Below are positions 1-4,976 of a stretch of 6,506 bases of DNA, piece by piece; the first letter of the stretch is position 1; every line of letters begins with the position of its first letter. The notes beneath the pieces were generated by a model that worked only from the letters and a program-made list of their open reading frames with translations, had not been told where the DNA came from and searched no databases. Source of the stretch: Deltaproteobacteria bacterium CG07_land_8_20_14_0_80_60_11 (GTDB lineage Bacteria > Desulfobacterota > Desulfobaccia > Desulfobaccales > 0-14-0-80-60-11); contig PEWM01000050.1 in the NCBI GenBank assembly GCA_002779455.1, forward strand, positions 1 through 6,506, given 5' to 3'. A program made the position numbers and the translations under genes.

Positions 1-686
1 AAATCAAGTCGCCCCAGGAGGCGGCCTTTCGCCCGGCGAAGTTGAAAGACCCCTTGAATCCTGGAGACCAGGTCCGCACCTTGGAAAAATCCCGGGCCAA
101 GCTCTGGTTCCGAGACGAGACTGTCTTGATCTTGAACGAAAATACCACCATGGAAATTAGCCAGTTCCAGGCGGGCCCCACCGGCCGGTCTGAGAAAAGC
201 CGGCTCAAAGTATTTGAGGGGGCCATGCGCTTTATCCTCTCTAAGGTCTCTACCCAAGGGCCGCGCAATTTCGAAATCGAGGGCAAAACCGCGGTCATGG
301 GTATCCGAGGCACGGATGGCGTCTTCGAGACCCGCAGCCCCGACATTATCTACTGCCTAGCCGGCGGTCCCCTTAACCTGTTGGATAAAGCCACGGGGCA
401 AACCGTTACCTTGAACGCCGGGCAGATGGCCACGGTGGTCCCGGGACAGCCTATCCGCATCCAGACGATCCCCCCGGGAAAGCTGCAGGAGTTAACTGCA
501 CAATTCCAGGTGGCGCAGGTTTTTATTCCCGCGGGGTTGACCACGGCGGGTTTCGCTGATTTCGGCAATCCGTTATTGCCGCAGATGAGTTACTACAGGT
601 CGGTCGACGGAACCCAATATATTCTCCAGGGTACGCTGCCGACAATCCACCAGGGTACGCTGCCGACAATCCACCACGGTAGATAA
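1..686 (+). CDS. FecR-domain protein, 5' end outside window
   Basis: The reading frame is open from base 3 to the TAA at 684-686 (227 codons) and runs off the left edge, so start and signal peptide are not visible. The first codons already lie inside a FecR domain: NPGDQVRT, then SRAKLWFRDETVLILNENT, and later KTAVMGIRGTDGVFE, which corresponds to the family's TAVxGVRGTDF core. A TTG at 42-44 exists but would cut the domain, so I do not take it as the start. FecR domains are normally periplasmic or secreted and bind ligand or act in envelope signalling; in anaerobic environmental bacteria many are stand-alone exported proteins of unknown role. No sigma factor or TonB receptor gene is next to it here. 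The C-terminus carries two perfect copies of QGTLPTIH followed by HGR. Family assignment is firm; function is not. Confidence 0.8.
   Translation, partial: IKSPQEAAFRPAKLKDPLNPGDQVRTLEKSRAKLWFRDETVLILNENTTMEISQFQAGPTGRSEKSRLKVFEGAMRFILSKVSTQGPRNFEIEGKTAVMGIRGTDGVFETRSPDIIYCLAGGPLNLLDKATGQTVTLNAGQMATVVPGQPIRIQTIPPGKLQELTAQFQVAQVFIPAGLTTAGFADFGNPLLPQMSYYRSVDGTQYILQGTLPTIHQGTLPTIHHGR
627..674 (+). repeat. Perfect 24-bp tandem duplication in the FecR gene 3' end
   Basis: Two identical 24-bp copies (627-650 and 651-674) lie just before the stop codon. The length is a multiple of three, so the duplication adds one QGTLPTIH octapeptide without shifting the frame. Perfect identity suggests a recent slippage or unequal-recombination event, or a collapsed or variable copy number among strains. 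Confidence 0.9.
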
Positions 687-725
687 GGGTCTAAACTTGG
701 GCGGCAAAGGGAAATATGATCTATT

Positions 726-798
726 GGGTTCAGCGGCGTCAGAGGGTTCTTTTATGGAGGTCCCACTTTAAGGATAGAATCCTCTGGTCGCTGAACCC
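726..798. repeat. Long imperfect inverted repeat / hairpin
   Basis: The arm at 726-750 begins GGGTTCAGCG and the arm at 776-798 ends CGCTGAACCC. With small bulges they pair along almost their whole 23-25 nt, including CAGAGG with CCTCTG and TTCT with AGAA, around a 25-nt loop. It lies 40 bp after the FecR stop codon. No T-run follows, so it is not a typical intrinsic terminator. It could be a 3' mRNA-stabilising hairpin or a small non-autonomous element with terminal inverted repeats. Confidence 0.7.
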
Positions 799-842
799 GC
801 CTCGGAGCGCAATACAGTAATACAGTGCAAGAGAGCCCGTAG

Positions 843-875
843 CCCATAGGGCGGGAAAGCGTAGCGCATCCCGCC
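843..875 (+). repeat. REP-like palindrome, left copy
   Basis: The stem GGCGGGA (850-856) pairs perfectly with TCCCGCC (869-875) around a 12-nt loop. It is preceded by a conserved TAG tract like that in the right copy. The inverted partner is at 994-1026. Confidence 0.75.
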
Positions 876-882
876 GGTAGCA

Positions 883-980
883 TTATTCTATCTTCCGGCG
901 GCGTTCCAGCAGCATGACCGTGAAAAAGAAATGCCGCCAGGAATAAAGGTGCGAATATATTTAGCGGCGAAAATTACCAT
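883..980 (-). pseudogene. Remnant of REP-associated tyrosine transposase (RAYT), frameshifted
   Basis: Read on the minus strand from the ATG at 980-978, the frame gives MVIFAAKYIRTFIPGGISF. After a one-base shift at the homopolymer (923-927 on the plus strand) it continues as FTVMLLERRRKIE to a stop at 885-883. The joined peptide follows the N-terminal RAYT pattern Y-x-R-x-x-x-PGG-x-x-FFTV-x-x-x-x-RR, which is the first strand of the Y1 transposase domain in this family. Full-length RAYTs are about 140-180 residues with an HxH metal site and a catalytic Tyr; none of that survives here. The span is 98 nt, which is one short of a multiple of three and so agrees with a single-base deletion. The peptide is short, hence moderate confidence. 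Confidence 0.5.
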
Positions 981-993
981 CGCACTTGCCGAA

Positions 994-1026
994 GGCTGGA
1001 TGCGTTTCACTTTCCCGCCCTACGGC
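994..1026 (-). repeat. REP-like palindrome, right copy (inverted)
   Basis: GGCTGGA (994-1000) pairs with TCCCGCC (1013-1019) with one mismatch and has the same 12-nt loop size as the left copy. Read on the minus strand it starts GCCGTAGGGCGGGAAAG, closely matching the left copy read on the plus strand. Confidence 0.7.
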
Positions 1027-1100
1027 AAAAAATAGGGACCAGTAAGTTTACACAATATCTATATAACAAAAATCGCCCGCGGCAAACTCACTGCTATAAA

Positions 1101-1232
1101 TCACCACTCCAAGAACCCATGGAAATGTTTTTGATCGCCAGACCATAGCTGCATCTCAAATCCTGCCGGCGTGTAAATTTTAGGCCCCATGGTCAGCTCA
1201 AATCTGATTTTGATCTGATGATTGTCAATCAA
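1101..1232 (-). CDS. Doubtful 43-residue ORF, possibly a gene fragment
   Basis: A TTG-initiated minus-strand frame (start 1232-1230, stop 1103-1101) encodes a 43-residue peptide with ordinary protein-like composition, including the segment KIYTPAGFEMQLWSGDQKHF. There is no ATG start before Met15 and no clear ribosome binding site. The G-rich tract upstream (complement of 1246-1282) is about 13 nt away at its nearest. I do not recognise the peptide. It could be the tail of a decayed gene or chance. Confidence 0.18.
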   Translation of the reverse strand: MIDNHQIKIRFELTMGPKIYTPAGFEMQLWSGDQKHFHGFLEW

Positions 1233-1245
1233 CGTTCAGTATATA

Positions 1246-1282
1246 CCCCTTTTCCCCTTTTCCCCTTTTCCCCTTTTCCCCC
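1246..1282. repeat. CCCCTTTT tandem repeat, G-quadruplex motif on minus strand
   Basis: Four exact 8-bp units (1246-1253, 1254-1261, 1262-1269, 1270-1277) are followed by CCCCC (1278-1282). The minus strand therefore reads five G-tracts of four or more G separated by AAAA, which satisfies the intramolecular G-quadruplex pattern. An 8-bp unit is prone to slippage, so copy number may vary between strains. It lies about 120 bp upstream of the start of the HTH gene. Confidence 0.95.
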
Positions 1283-1387
1283 GTCTTTTCCTGCCATCTT
1301 TCCCGCCGGTTCTGGCCTCCCGGCCACCTGACCTGCTACCCTCCTGTGAGTGGCGCCGGCGTCTCGCCTGTGCGAAACCATCAACCT

Positions 1388-1392
1388 GGAGG
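1388..1392 (+). promoter_or_regulatory. Ribosome binding site deciding the HTH gene start
   Basis: GGAGG stands nine bases before the ATG at 1402. It settles the start against the in-frame TTG at 1222. Confidence 0.75.
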
Positions 1393-1401
1393 AGTACAAC
1401 T

Positions 1402-1791
1402 ATGGCGAAACATTTCGGCCCCGCCCATCAGTCTGCCCGCTGTACCGTCTGTAATCACCCCTCCTGCCCGGAGATCGACCGCGCCCTGATCGATGGCGTG
1501 CCCCTCCGCACCCTGGCCGCCACCCATGGCCTCAGTGCCTCGGCCCTCTGTCGTCATACCCGGCATCTCCGCCATCAACTGGTGATCCAGCAGCGCCAGG
1601 CCGACCAGTCCCACGTCTCCGCCTTCCTGGAAAAATTGGAACTCCTGGAGGTCCGCTTGGACCGCCTCTTCCGCAAGGCCGAAGAGTCCCGTTCCCTCCA
1701 CGTCTCCCTCGGGTGTCTGCAGGAATCCATCCGCGTCCTCTCTCTCCGGGAGAAAGTCCGCCATTCCCTGGGAGGACTGGCTTCATGGTAA
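1402..1791 (+). CDS. Small Cys-motif / helix-turn-helix protein
   Basis: It encodes 129 residues. The ATG at 1402 is chosen because GGAGG (1388-1392) lies nine bases upstream. The open frame reaches further 5', but that part translates the CCCCTTTT array and is not protein-like. The N-terminus has a CxxC pair (C14, C17) followed by NHP and C22. Then comes IDRALIDGVPLRTLAATHGLSASALCRHTRHL (about 25-56), whose core at 34-55 reads as a helix-turn-helix, with H52 and H55 close to it as possible extra zinc ligands. Residues about 62-98 are Leu/Glu/Arg-rich and probably helical or coiled-coil. Small proteins with this CxxC-NHP plus AL-G-LR-IA-HGLS-AL-RH layout recur in phage, integrative-element and chromosomal settings and are usually unassigned. 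DNA binding is inferred. It stands alone; no terminase or integrase is adjacent. Confidence 0.7.
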   Translation: MAKHFGPAHQSARCTVCNHPSCPEIDRALIDGVPLRTLAATHGLSASALCRHTRHLRHQLVIQQRQADQSHVSAFLEKLELLEVRLDRLFRKAEESRSLHVSLGCLQESIRVLSLREKVRHSLGGLASW

Positions 1792-1853
1792 AATGTCGCG
1801 TCCCCCCAGTGTCTTGTCCCAGATGTTCTTTTAAAAAGTATTTAGCACTTTTC

Positions 1854-1912
1854 GTAGGGGCGGACCCATGTGTCCGCCCTGATTGAGGGCGCACACGCGG
1901 GTGCGCCCCTAC
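1854..1912. repeat. Composite palindromic repeat with two hairpins
   Basis: The outer ends are GTAGGGGCG and CGCCCCTAC in inverted orientation. Inside are two perfect 8-bp stems, each with a 6-nt loop: GGGCGGAC (1858-1865) with GTCCGCCC (1872-1879), and GGGCGCAC (1887-1894) with GTGCGCCC (1901-1908). GTAGGGGCG...CGCCCCTAC intergenic palindromes of this kind occur in many bacterial genomes as dispersed, probably RAYT-mobilised or otherwise non-autonomous repeats. It differs from the REP type at 843-1026. Confidence 0.85.
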
Positions 1913-2013
1913 AAGACTATGTCAAGGTACATCCGGGATAGAACCCTAGCCCTTAGCGGACCAGCCTGCTTTCTCTCTGTTCCGCAGCATGGCCGGTCCA
2001 TCGGCGATTTTAA

Positions 2014-2035
2014 GCGCAAATCAAGGGGTTTGCGC
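2014..2035. repeat. Small perfect hairpin
   Basis: GCGCAAA (2014-2020) and TTTGCGC (2029-2035) form a 7-bp stem around an 8-nt loop. No T-run follows it. Role unknown. Confidence 0.6.
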
Positions 2036-2112
2036 CATAAACGCCACCGGTTTTAAGCGGCGCGCCATCGCCACAAGTCTCGCTACCCACTGGCACACCG
2101 GCCTCCTTTCAT

Positions 2113-2141
2113 TTGACAGAACCGCGCCGGGGTGACATATT
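2113..2141 (+). promoter_or_regulatory. Predicted sigma-70-type promoter for the SIMPL gene
   Basis: A consensus -35 TTGACA (2113-2118) is followed by a 17-bp spacer and the -10 CATATT (2136-2141, 4 of 6). Transcription would start near 2148 and leave a leader of about 90 nt before the ATG at 2237. Confidence 0.55.
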
Positions 2142-2236
2142 GCCGTTAAACGCCGTCACCAAAATATGGGGGAGGCGCCCTCGCCTGCCCCTGAATAACC
2201 GGCGGCGGCCGGCTCTTGAGCCGCTAAGGAGGTCAA

Positions 2237-2959
2237 ATGCCGCGGATTATCCTGTCGTTTTTCCTGGTTGCCCTGGCAGTCGCCGGCCTGTCCCGGCCCT
2301 CACCGGGAGCCGACCCCCCCTCCCCCCCCAGCATCAGTGTGGATGCTGAGGGCAAAGTAGTTGCTACCCCGGACCTGGCCAGGTTGACCCTGGAGTTGGA
2401 AACCCAGGCGGCCACCGCCGCCGCCGCGGGTCAGGAAAACGCCAGGCAGGCCGACGCCATGCTGAAGGCCCTAAAGCCAGTGCTAGGCCCCGAGGACAAG
2501 CTTCGGACCCTGGGCTATCGCCTGATGCCGGTCCACTCTTATAAGGACAAGTCCTCTCCCCCGGAAATCAAGGGATACCGGGCCGTCAATCAGTTCGAAG
2601 TTAAGATCATGGATGCGCCCCGGTTGGGGACGGTGATCGATACCGCCTTGAAAAACGGCGCCACCCGAGTCAATGGGCCTTACTGGAGCCATTCCCGCCT
2701 CGAAGAACTGCAGCGCCAGGCGGCGGTGAATGCCCTGGAACGAGCCCGGCGCCTGGCGGAAGCCCTGGCCCAGGCGGCCGGGCTAAAAATCAAAGGCGTG
2801 GACAAGATCTCCACCGGGATCCGCCTCATTGCTCCCCGGGGCGCAGGGGAAACGCACCTGATGGCCAAGGCCGCCAGCCCCACCAGTCCCACCCCCATTG
2901 AAGTGGGGGAGGAAGAGATCAAGGCCCACCTCCAGGCGGTATTTCTGGTAAGTCCCTGA
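2237..2959 (+). CDS. SIMPL-domain (DUF541) periplasmic protein
   Basis: It encodes 240 residues. The ATG at 2237 follows a full AAGGAGGT Shine-Dalgarno (2226-2233). Residues 1-25 form a signal peptide with a hydrophobic core (IILSFFLVALAVAGL) and a likely cut near PGA|D. From about 32 to the end it follows the SIMPL/DUF541 pattern: ISVDAEGKVVATPDLARLTLELE; N68 in the conserved helix; LRTLGYRLMPVHSYKD; IKGYRAVNQFEVKI; LGTVIDTALKNGATRVNG; the Ala/Arg helix RARRLAEALAQAAG (169-182); and the closing TPIEVGEEEIKA. Length is normal for the family (about 230-250). Members are exported or outer-membrane-associated oligomers; the best-known relatives are E. coli YggE, linked to oxidative stress tolerance, and Brucella BP26, which forms a ring-like channel. 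Role here is not known. It has its own promoter and is not obviously co-transcribed with the Nfu gene. Confidence 0.88.
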   Translation: MPRIILSFFLVALAVAGLSRPSPGADPPSPPSISVDAEGKVVATPDLARLTLELETQAATAAAAGQENARQADAMLKALKPVLGPEDKLRTLGYRLMPVHSYKDKSSPPEIKGYRAVNQFEVKIMDAPRLGTVIDTALKNGATRVNGPYWSHSRLEELQRQAAVNALERARRLAEALAQAAGLKIKGVDKISTGIRLIAPRGAGETHLMAKAASPTSPTPIEVGEEEIKAHLQAVFLVSP

Positions 2960-2993
2960 CCCCGGAGTTTTGCCCGGCCTTCCTTTACATGGG

Positions 2994-3026
2994 TTAACTT
3001 TGTGGTTACTATTAATATAATTAACC
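2994..3026 (+). promoter_or_regulatory. Predicted promoter with overlapping dyad, upstream of nfu
   Basis: A perfect -10 TATAAT (3016-3021) is preceded at 16 bp by the -35 TTAACT (2994-2999, 4 of 6). GGTTAA (2992-2997) and TTAACC (3021-3026) form an inverted pair that brackets the promoter, and a second GGTTA lies at 3004-3008. Such a layout could be an operator for a regulator that covers the promoter, but it matches no motif I can name. Confidence 0.5.
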
Positions 3027-3041
3027 ATATGGAGGACATCC

Positions 3042-3269
3042 GTGAACGATATGCAGAAATTGGTGGAACAAGCCCTGGAAAAGATTCGCCCCATGTTGCA
3101 GCGTGACGGGGGCGATATTGAACTCATCGAAGTGAACGGCGGCGTGGTCAAAGTCCGCCTCACGGGGGCCTGCAAAGGCTGCCCCATGTCTCAGATGACC
3201 CTTAAACAAGGGGTAGAAAAGCTGCTCCTGAAAGAAGTCCCTGGCCTGAAAGAGGTCCAGGCCGTTTAG
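3042..3269 (+). CDS. NifU C-terminal domain (Nfu-type) Fe-S cluster protein
   Basis: It encodes 75 residues. The GTG start at 3042 is chosen because GGAGG (3031-3035) lies six bases upstream; the next ATG (3051) would be 15 bases away. The whole protein is one Nfu domain: an N-terminal helix LVEQALEKIRPMLQRDGGDIELIEV (RDGGD at 21-25), a strand VVKVRLTGA, the cluster-binding CKGC motif (C44, C47) followed by PMSQMTL, and the C-terminal helix and strand VEKLLLKEVPGLKEVQAV. Known Nfu proteins bind a 4Fe-4S cluster at the interface of a dimer through the CxxC and pass it to apo-enzymes. This stand-alone form lacks the A-type N-terminal domain of E. coli NfuA and the IscU and ferredoxin-like parts of full NifU. 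It is the size of typical short Nfu proteins in anaerobes. No isc or suf genes are adjacent. Confidence 0.92.
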   Translation: MNDMQKLVEQALEKIRPMLQRDGGDIELIEVNGGVVKVRLTGACKGCPMSQMTLKQGVEKLLLKEVPGLKEVQAV

Positions 3270-3394
3270 CTGGCGTGGGTCGGCGGCCGCCACGAACCTC
3301 GCGTTCGGCCCGTCGGCCCCCCGGTTTTCCTCCCCGCCAGGTTTCTCCGATGCCCCACCGGCTTAGGGGTAAGAGAGTACAGGCTCAAATATGC

Positions 3395-3422
3395 TTGACA
3401 TCAGGGCGTAACCCGCCATAAT
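3395..3422 (+). promoter_or_regulatory. Strong predicted promoter of tRNA-Ala
   Basis: A consensus TTGACA (3395-3400), a 16-bp spacer and CATAAT (3417-3422, 5 of 6) place the start near 3429, only a few bases before the tRNA 5' end. The closeness and near-consensus sequence fit a stable RNA promoter. Confidence 0.75.
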
Positions 3423-3432
3423 TAAAATACGT

Positions 3433-3508
3433 GGGGATGTAGCTCAGCTGGAAGAGCGCCTGCTTCGCATGCAGGAGGTCAGGGGTTCAAGTCCCCTCAT
3501 CTCCACCA
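3433..3508 (+). tRNA. tRNA-Ala(CGC)
   Basis: It folds as a complete 76-nt cloverleaf. The acceptor stem GGGGATG (3433-3439) pairs with CATCTCC (3498-3504) and includes a G3-U70 wobble (3435 with 3502), the main identity element for alanyl-tRNA synthetase. The anticodon stem CCTGC/GCAGG (3459-3463, 3471-3475) holds the loop TTCGCAT with anticodon CGC at 3466-3468, which reads GCG. The T arm is AGGGGTTCAAGTCCCCT. The 3' CCA is encoded (3506-3508). It has its own promoter and terminator, so it is a single-gene unit. Confidence 0.96.
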
Positions 3509-3515
3509 ACAATTT

Positions 3516-3545
3516 AGGCCACTTAGGTGGCCTTTTCTTTTTCCT
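3516..3545 (+). terminator. Intrinsic terminator after tRNA-Ala
   Basis: AGGCCAC (3516-3522) and GTGGCCT (3527-3533) form a perfect 7-bp stem with a TTAG loop. A run of T with a single C interruption follows. It begins eight bases after the encoded CCA. Confidence 0.92.
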
Positions 3546-3938
3546 GGGTAAGGTTACTGCGGGGTTTTATCAAAAATCTATTTCTTTTATATTAAAAGCA
3601 ACATCAGCGCCAGGGGTGGGGATCAGAGTTTCTATCCTGCCCGGAGGTGGTATGTCCATGTGGCCTCGGCTTTTCCTCTGGCTCACCATTACCGGGCGGT
3701 GCTTGCCTGGGGCCTTTAGGCTCCGCAGCAATGAAGTATCTGGCTTATGAGGGTAAGGGTATGCCCGAACTTAAGGAAAAAATTCCTTTTTCCAGGAAAG
3801 TTGTGCTATTATGCCGTTGAGAAGAGAATTTGGCTTTATAATTGAAATTTTTAGCTATTTTCCTCGGGCAAAGAGATTCTAAAACCTTTTTGGGATTGCG
3901 GTGGCCAAGGCTACTGTATATTCTCGGTTTATATATGC
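3546..3938. other. AT-rich gap between the tRNA and the radical SAM gene
   Basis: No gene is supported. GC falls towards the 3' half. There is a hairpin AAGGAA-AAAA-TTCCTT (3773-3788) followed by T's, which could act as a weak terminator. A consensus TATAAT (3837-3842) lies about 97 bp before the radical SAM start, but its only -35 candidate, TTGAGA (3817-3822), is just 14 bp away. I therefore do not call a promoter. Confidence 0.6.
3773..3792 (+). terminator. Possible weak terminator hairpin
   Basis: AAGGAA (3773-3778) pairs with TTCCTT (3783-3788) around AAAA, and T's follow. The same bases can also pair as GGAAAAA with TTTTTCC (3775-3781, 3787-3793). The stem is AT-rich and no gene ends here, so it may be a relic or part of the leader of the radical SAM gene. 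Confidence 0.3.
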
Positions 3939-4817
3939 ATGTTTGTGGATCAAAGAAGACGTCTGATAAAGGCAAAATATCCTCGCCTTTGGAACCTGTT
4001 ACGCTCCCTGCGACATTTAGTCGGTAGTAACAAATTTGGTCATTTTATCTGCACGCAGAAGTTTATGACCGCATGGACCGGGCCAATTTATCAGCGGAAC
4101 TGTTATCAAATTGAACTCGATATCACTTACGCCTGCAACCTCAAATGTTTCGGTTGCGACCGGTGCTGCGGGCTCGCCCCGTCGGACGATTGCCTTAGCC
4201 TTGAGCAAATCCAGAAATTCATTGGGGAAAGCACGGCACGAGGTGTGCCATGGAAAACCATTAAGGTCGTGGGCGGCGAACCGACCCTGCATCCTCAATT
4301 TTTATTAATAATCGAGGAATTGCTTAATTTCAAAGCGGTGCAATCCTTCGATGTTACCATTGAATTATATAGTAATGGGTGCGGGAAAAAAGTCAATGAC
4401 ATGTTGGCGAGGGTTGGTCCTGATGTGGTTGTGTTTAATTCTGCGAAAAACTCCCATGAGCAAGTGTTTCAACCAACCAACCTCGCACCCAGCGATTCCA
4501 TATGGTACAGGTATGCCGATTTCTCTTGTGGTTGCTGGATTACCCGCGATTGCGGGATGTGCCTAAGCCCTTACGGTTACTATCACTGCGCCCAGGCCGC
4601 GGCGATCGATCGGGTATTCGGCTTCAACATCGGGAGAAAATCGCTACCGGGCTTGGCCGATCCCATGCGGGATGAGATGGCAGCGCTCTGCAGATATTGC
4701 GGGTTTTTTAGATTCTACTGCCCAATAATGCTTGATAAAGAATTGATCTCGCGGTCTTGGCACCAGGCTTTTACAAATTATAACGTTTCGAAACCACTAA
4801 TGAATTTTTATCGGTAA
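3939..4817 (+). CDS. Cys-rich radical SAM protein
   Basis: It encodes 292 residues from the ATG at 3939. No Shine-Dalgarno precedes that ATG, and a GTG at 3945 or a later codon could be the true start, but KYPRLWNLLRSLRHLVG already looks like genuine N-terminal sequence. The radical SAM signature CNLKCFGC (C66, C70, C73) binds the 4Fe-4S cluster that cleaves S-adenosylmethionine. VGGEPTLHP (111-119) holds the GGE motif that contacts the SAM amino group. Two more Cys follow the cluster loop (C76, C77). The C-terminal half has Cys at 197, 199, 205, 208, 217, 251, 254 and 261, in DCGMCLSPYGYYHC and CRYCGFFRFYC, resembling a SPASM/twitch-like auxiliary cluster region. The substrate is unknown. 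Base composition is clearly AT-richer than the flanking genes, it follows a tRNA gene, and an IS remnant lies downstream, so horizontal acquisition is likely. Function beyond radical SAM chemistry is not assigned. Confidence 0.85.
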   Translation: MFVDQRRRLIKAKYPRLWNLLRSLRHLVGSNKFGHFICTQKFMTAWTGPIYQRNCYQIELDITYACNLKCFGCDRCCGLAPSDDCLSLEQIQKFIGESTARGVPWKTIKVVGGEPTLHPQFLLIIEELLNFKAVQSFDVTIELYSNGCGKKVNDMLARVGPDVVVFNSAKNSHEQVFQPTNLAPSDSIWYRYADFSCGCWITRDCGMCLSPYGYYHCAQAAAIDRVFGFNIGRKSLPGLADPMRDEMAALCRYCGFFRFYCPIMLDKELISRSWHQAFTNYNVSKPLMNFYR

Positions 4818-4976
4818 TTGCAATATTTAATAAGTAAAATAACAGGTGACAAGAAGGATAACGAGTCAAATAAAACACCTTAAGCGAGCGCTTTATCTAC
4901 TAAAACTTACTTAAGTCTCATTTTGATGTAATAGTATATCTTGTCGCTTTATATACCTCCGCAGTCTTTTCATAAT

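Larger units (their letters stand above)
843..1026. mobile_element. Degenerate RAYT/REP element (two inverted REPs around a transposase remnant)
   Basis: Two REP-like palindromes in opposite orientation (843-875 and 994-1026) match at 27 of 33 positions by my alignment. Between them, on the minus strand, lies the N-terminal remnant of a REP-associated tyrosine transposase. RAYTs are Y1/HUH single-strand transposases that are typically flanked by and act on REP sequences. Here almost all of the transposase is gone and about 184 bp remain, so the unit is a dead or MITE-like derivative. The element type rests on my recognition of the short peptide signature and the flanking palindromes. Confidence 0.55.
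687..1401. other. Gene-poor intergenic region with repeats
   Basis: No confident intact gene lies here. In order it holds a long imperfect hairpin (726-798), a tandem duplication of AATACAGT (811-826), a REP/RAYT remnant (843-1026), a doubtful 43-codon minus-strand frame (1101-1232), an ATCTGAT direct repeat (1202-1208, 1213-1219), a TGATTG-T-CAATCA dyad (1219-1231) and a CCCCTTTT array (1246-1282). The last stretch, 1283-1387, is pyrimidine-rich on the plus strand, and I see nothing else in it. Confidence 0.7.
1792..2236. other. Palindrome-rich intergenic region
   Basis: No gene is supported in these 445 bases. They hold a short A/T hairpin AAAAGT-7 nt-ACTTTT (1834-1852), the double hairpin at 1854-1912, an imperfect GGACC/GGTCC inverted pair (1958-1962, 1995-1999), a GCGCAAA/TTTGCGC hairpin (2014-2020, 2029-2035) and a direct repeat of TTTTAAGCG (2008-2016, 2051-2059). 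The promoter and leader of the SIMPL gene occupy the 3' end. A weak CGGCTC-TT-GAGCCG stem lies just before its ribosome binding site. Confidence 0.7.

Noticed and set aside
1222..1401. In-frame 60-codon extension of the HTH gene to a TTG at 1222
   Set aside because: It would translate the CCCCTTTT array into Pro/Phe-rich low complexity. The ATG at 1402 has a proper GGAGG.
1381..1894. Two long minus-strand frames opposite the HTH gene
   Set aside because: They are Gly/Arg-rich shadow frames of a high-GC gene with no family motif. The plus frame has the RBS and CxxC-HTH motif.
2113..2415. Open frames over the SIMPL promoter and signal peptide region
   Set aside because: They overlap the promoter or the real signal-peptide frame and have Pro/Arg-rich composition.
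3021..3293. Minus-strand frames over the nfu gene
   Set aside because: The plus frame is an unmistakable Nfu domain, so these are shadows.
3270..3340. Terminator after nfu
   Set aside because: Only short GC stems occur (CGAAC/GTTCG, GGCGGCCGCC) and no T-run follows any of them.
3469..3750. Open frame starting inside the tRNA
   Set aside because: It begins in the anticodon loop region, crosses the terminator and has no protein-like pattern.
3817..3842. Promoter TTGAGA-14-TATAAT for the radical SAM gene
   Set aside because: The spacer is too short, although the -10 box is perfect. Left as unresolved.
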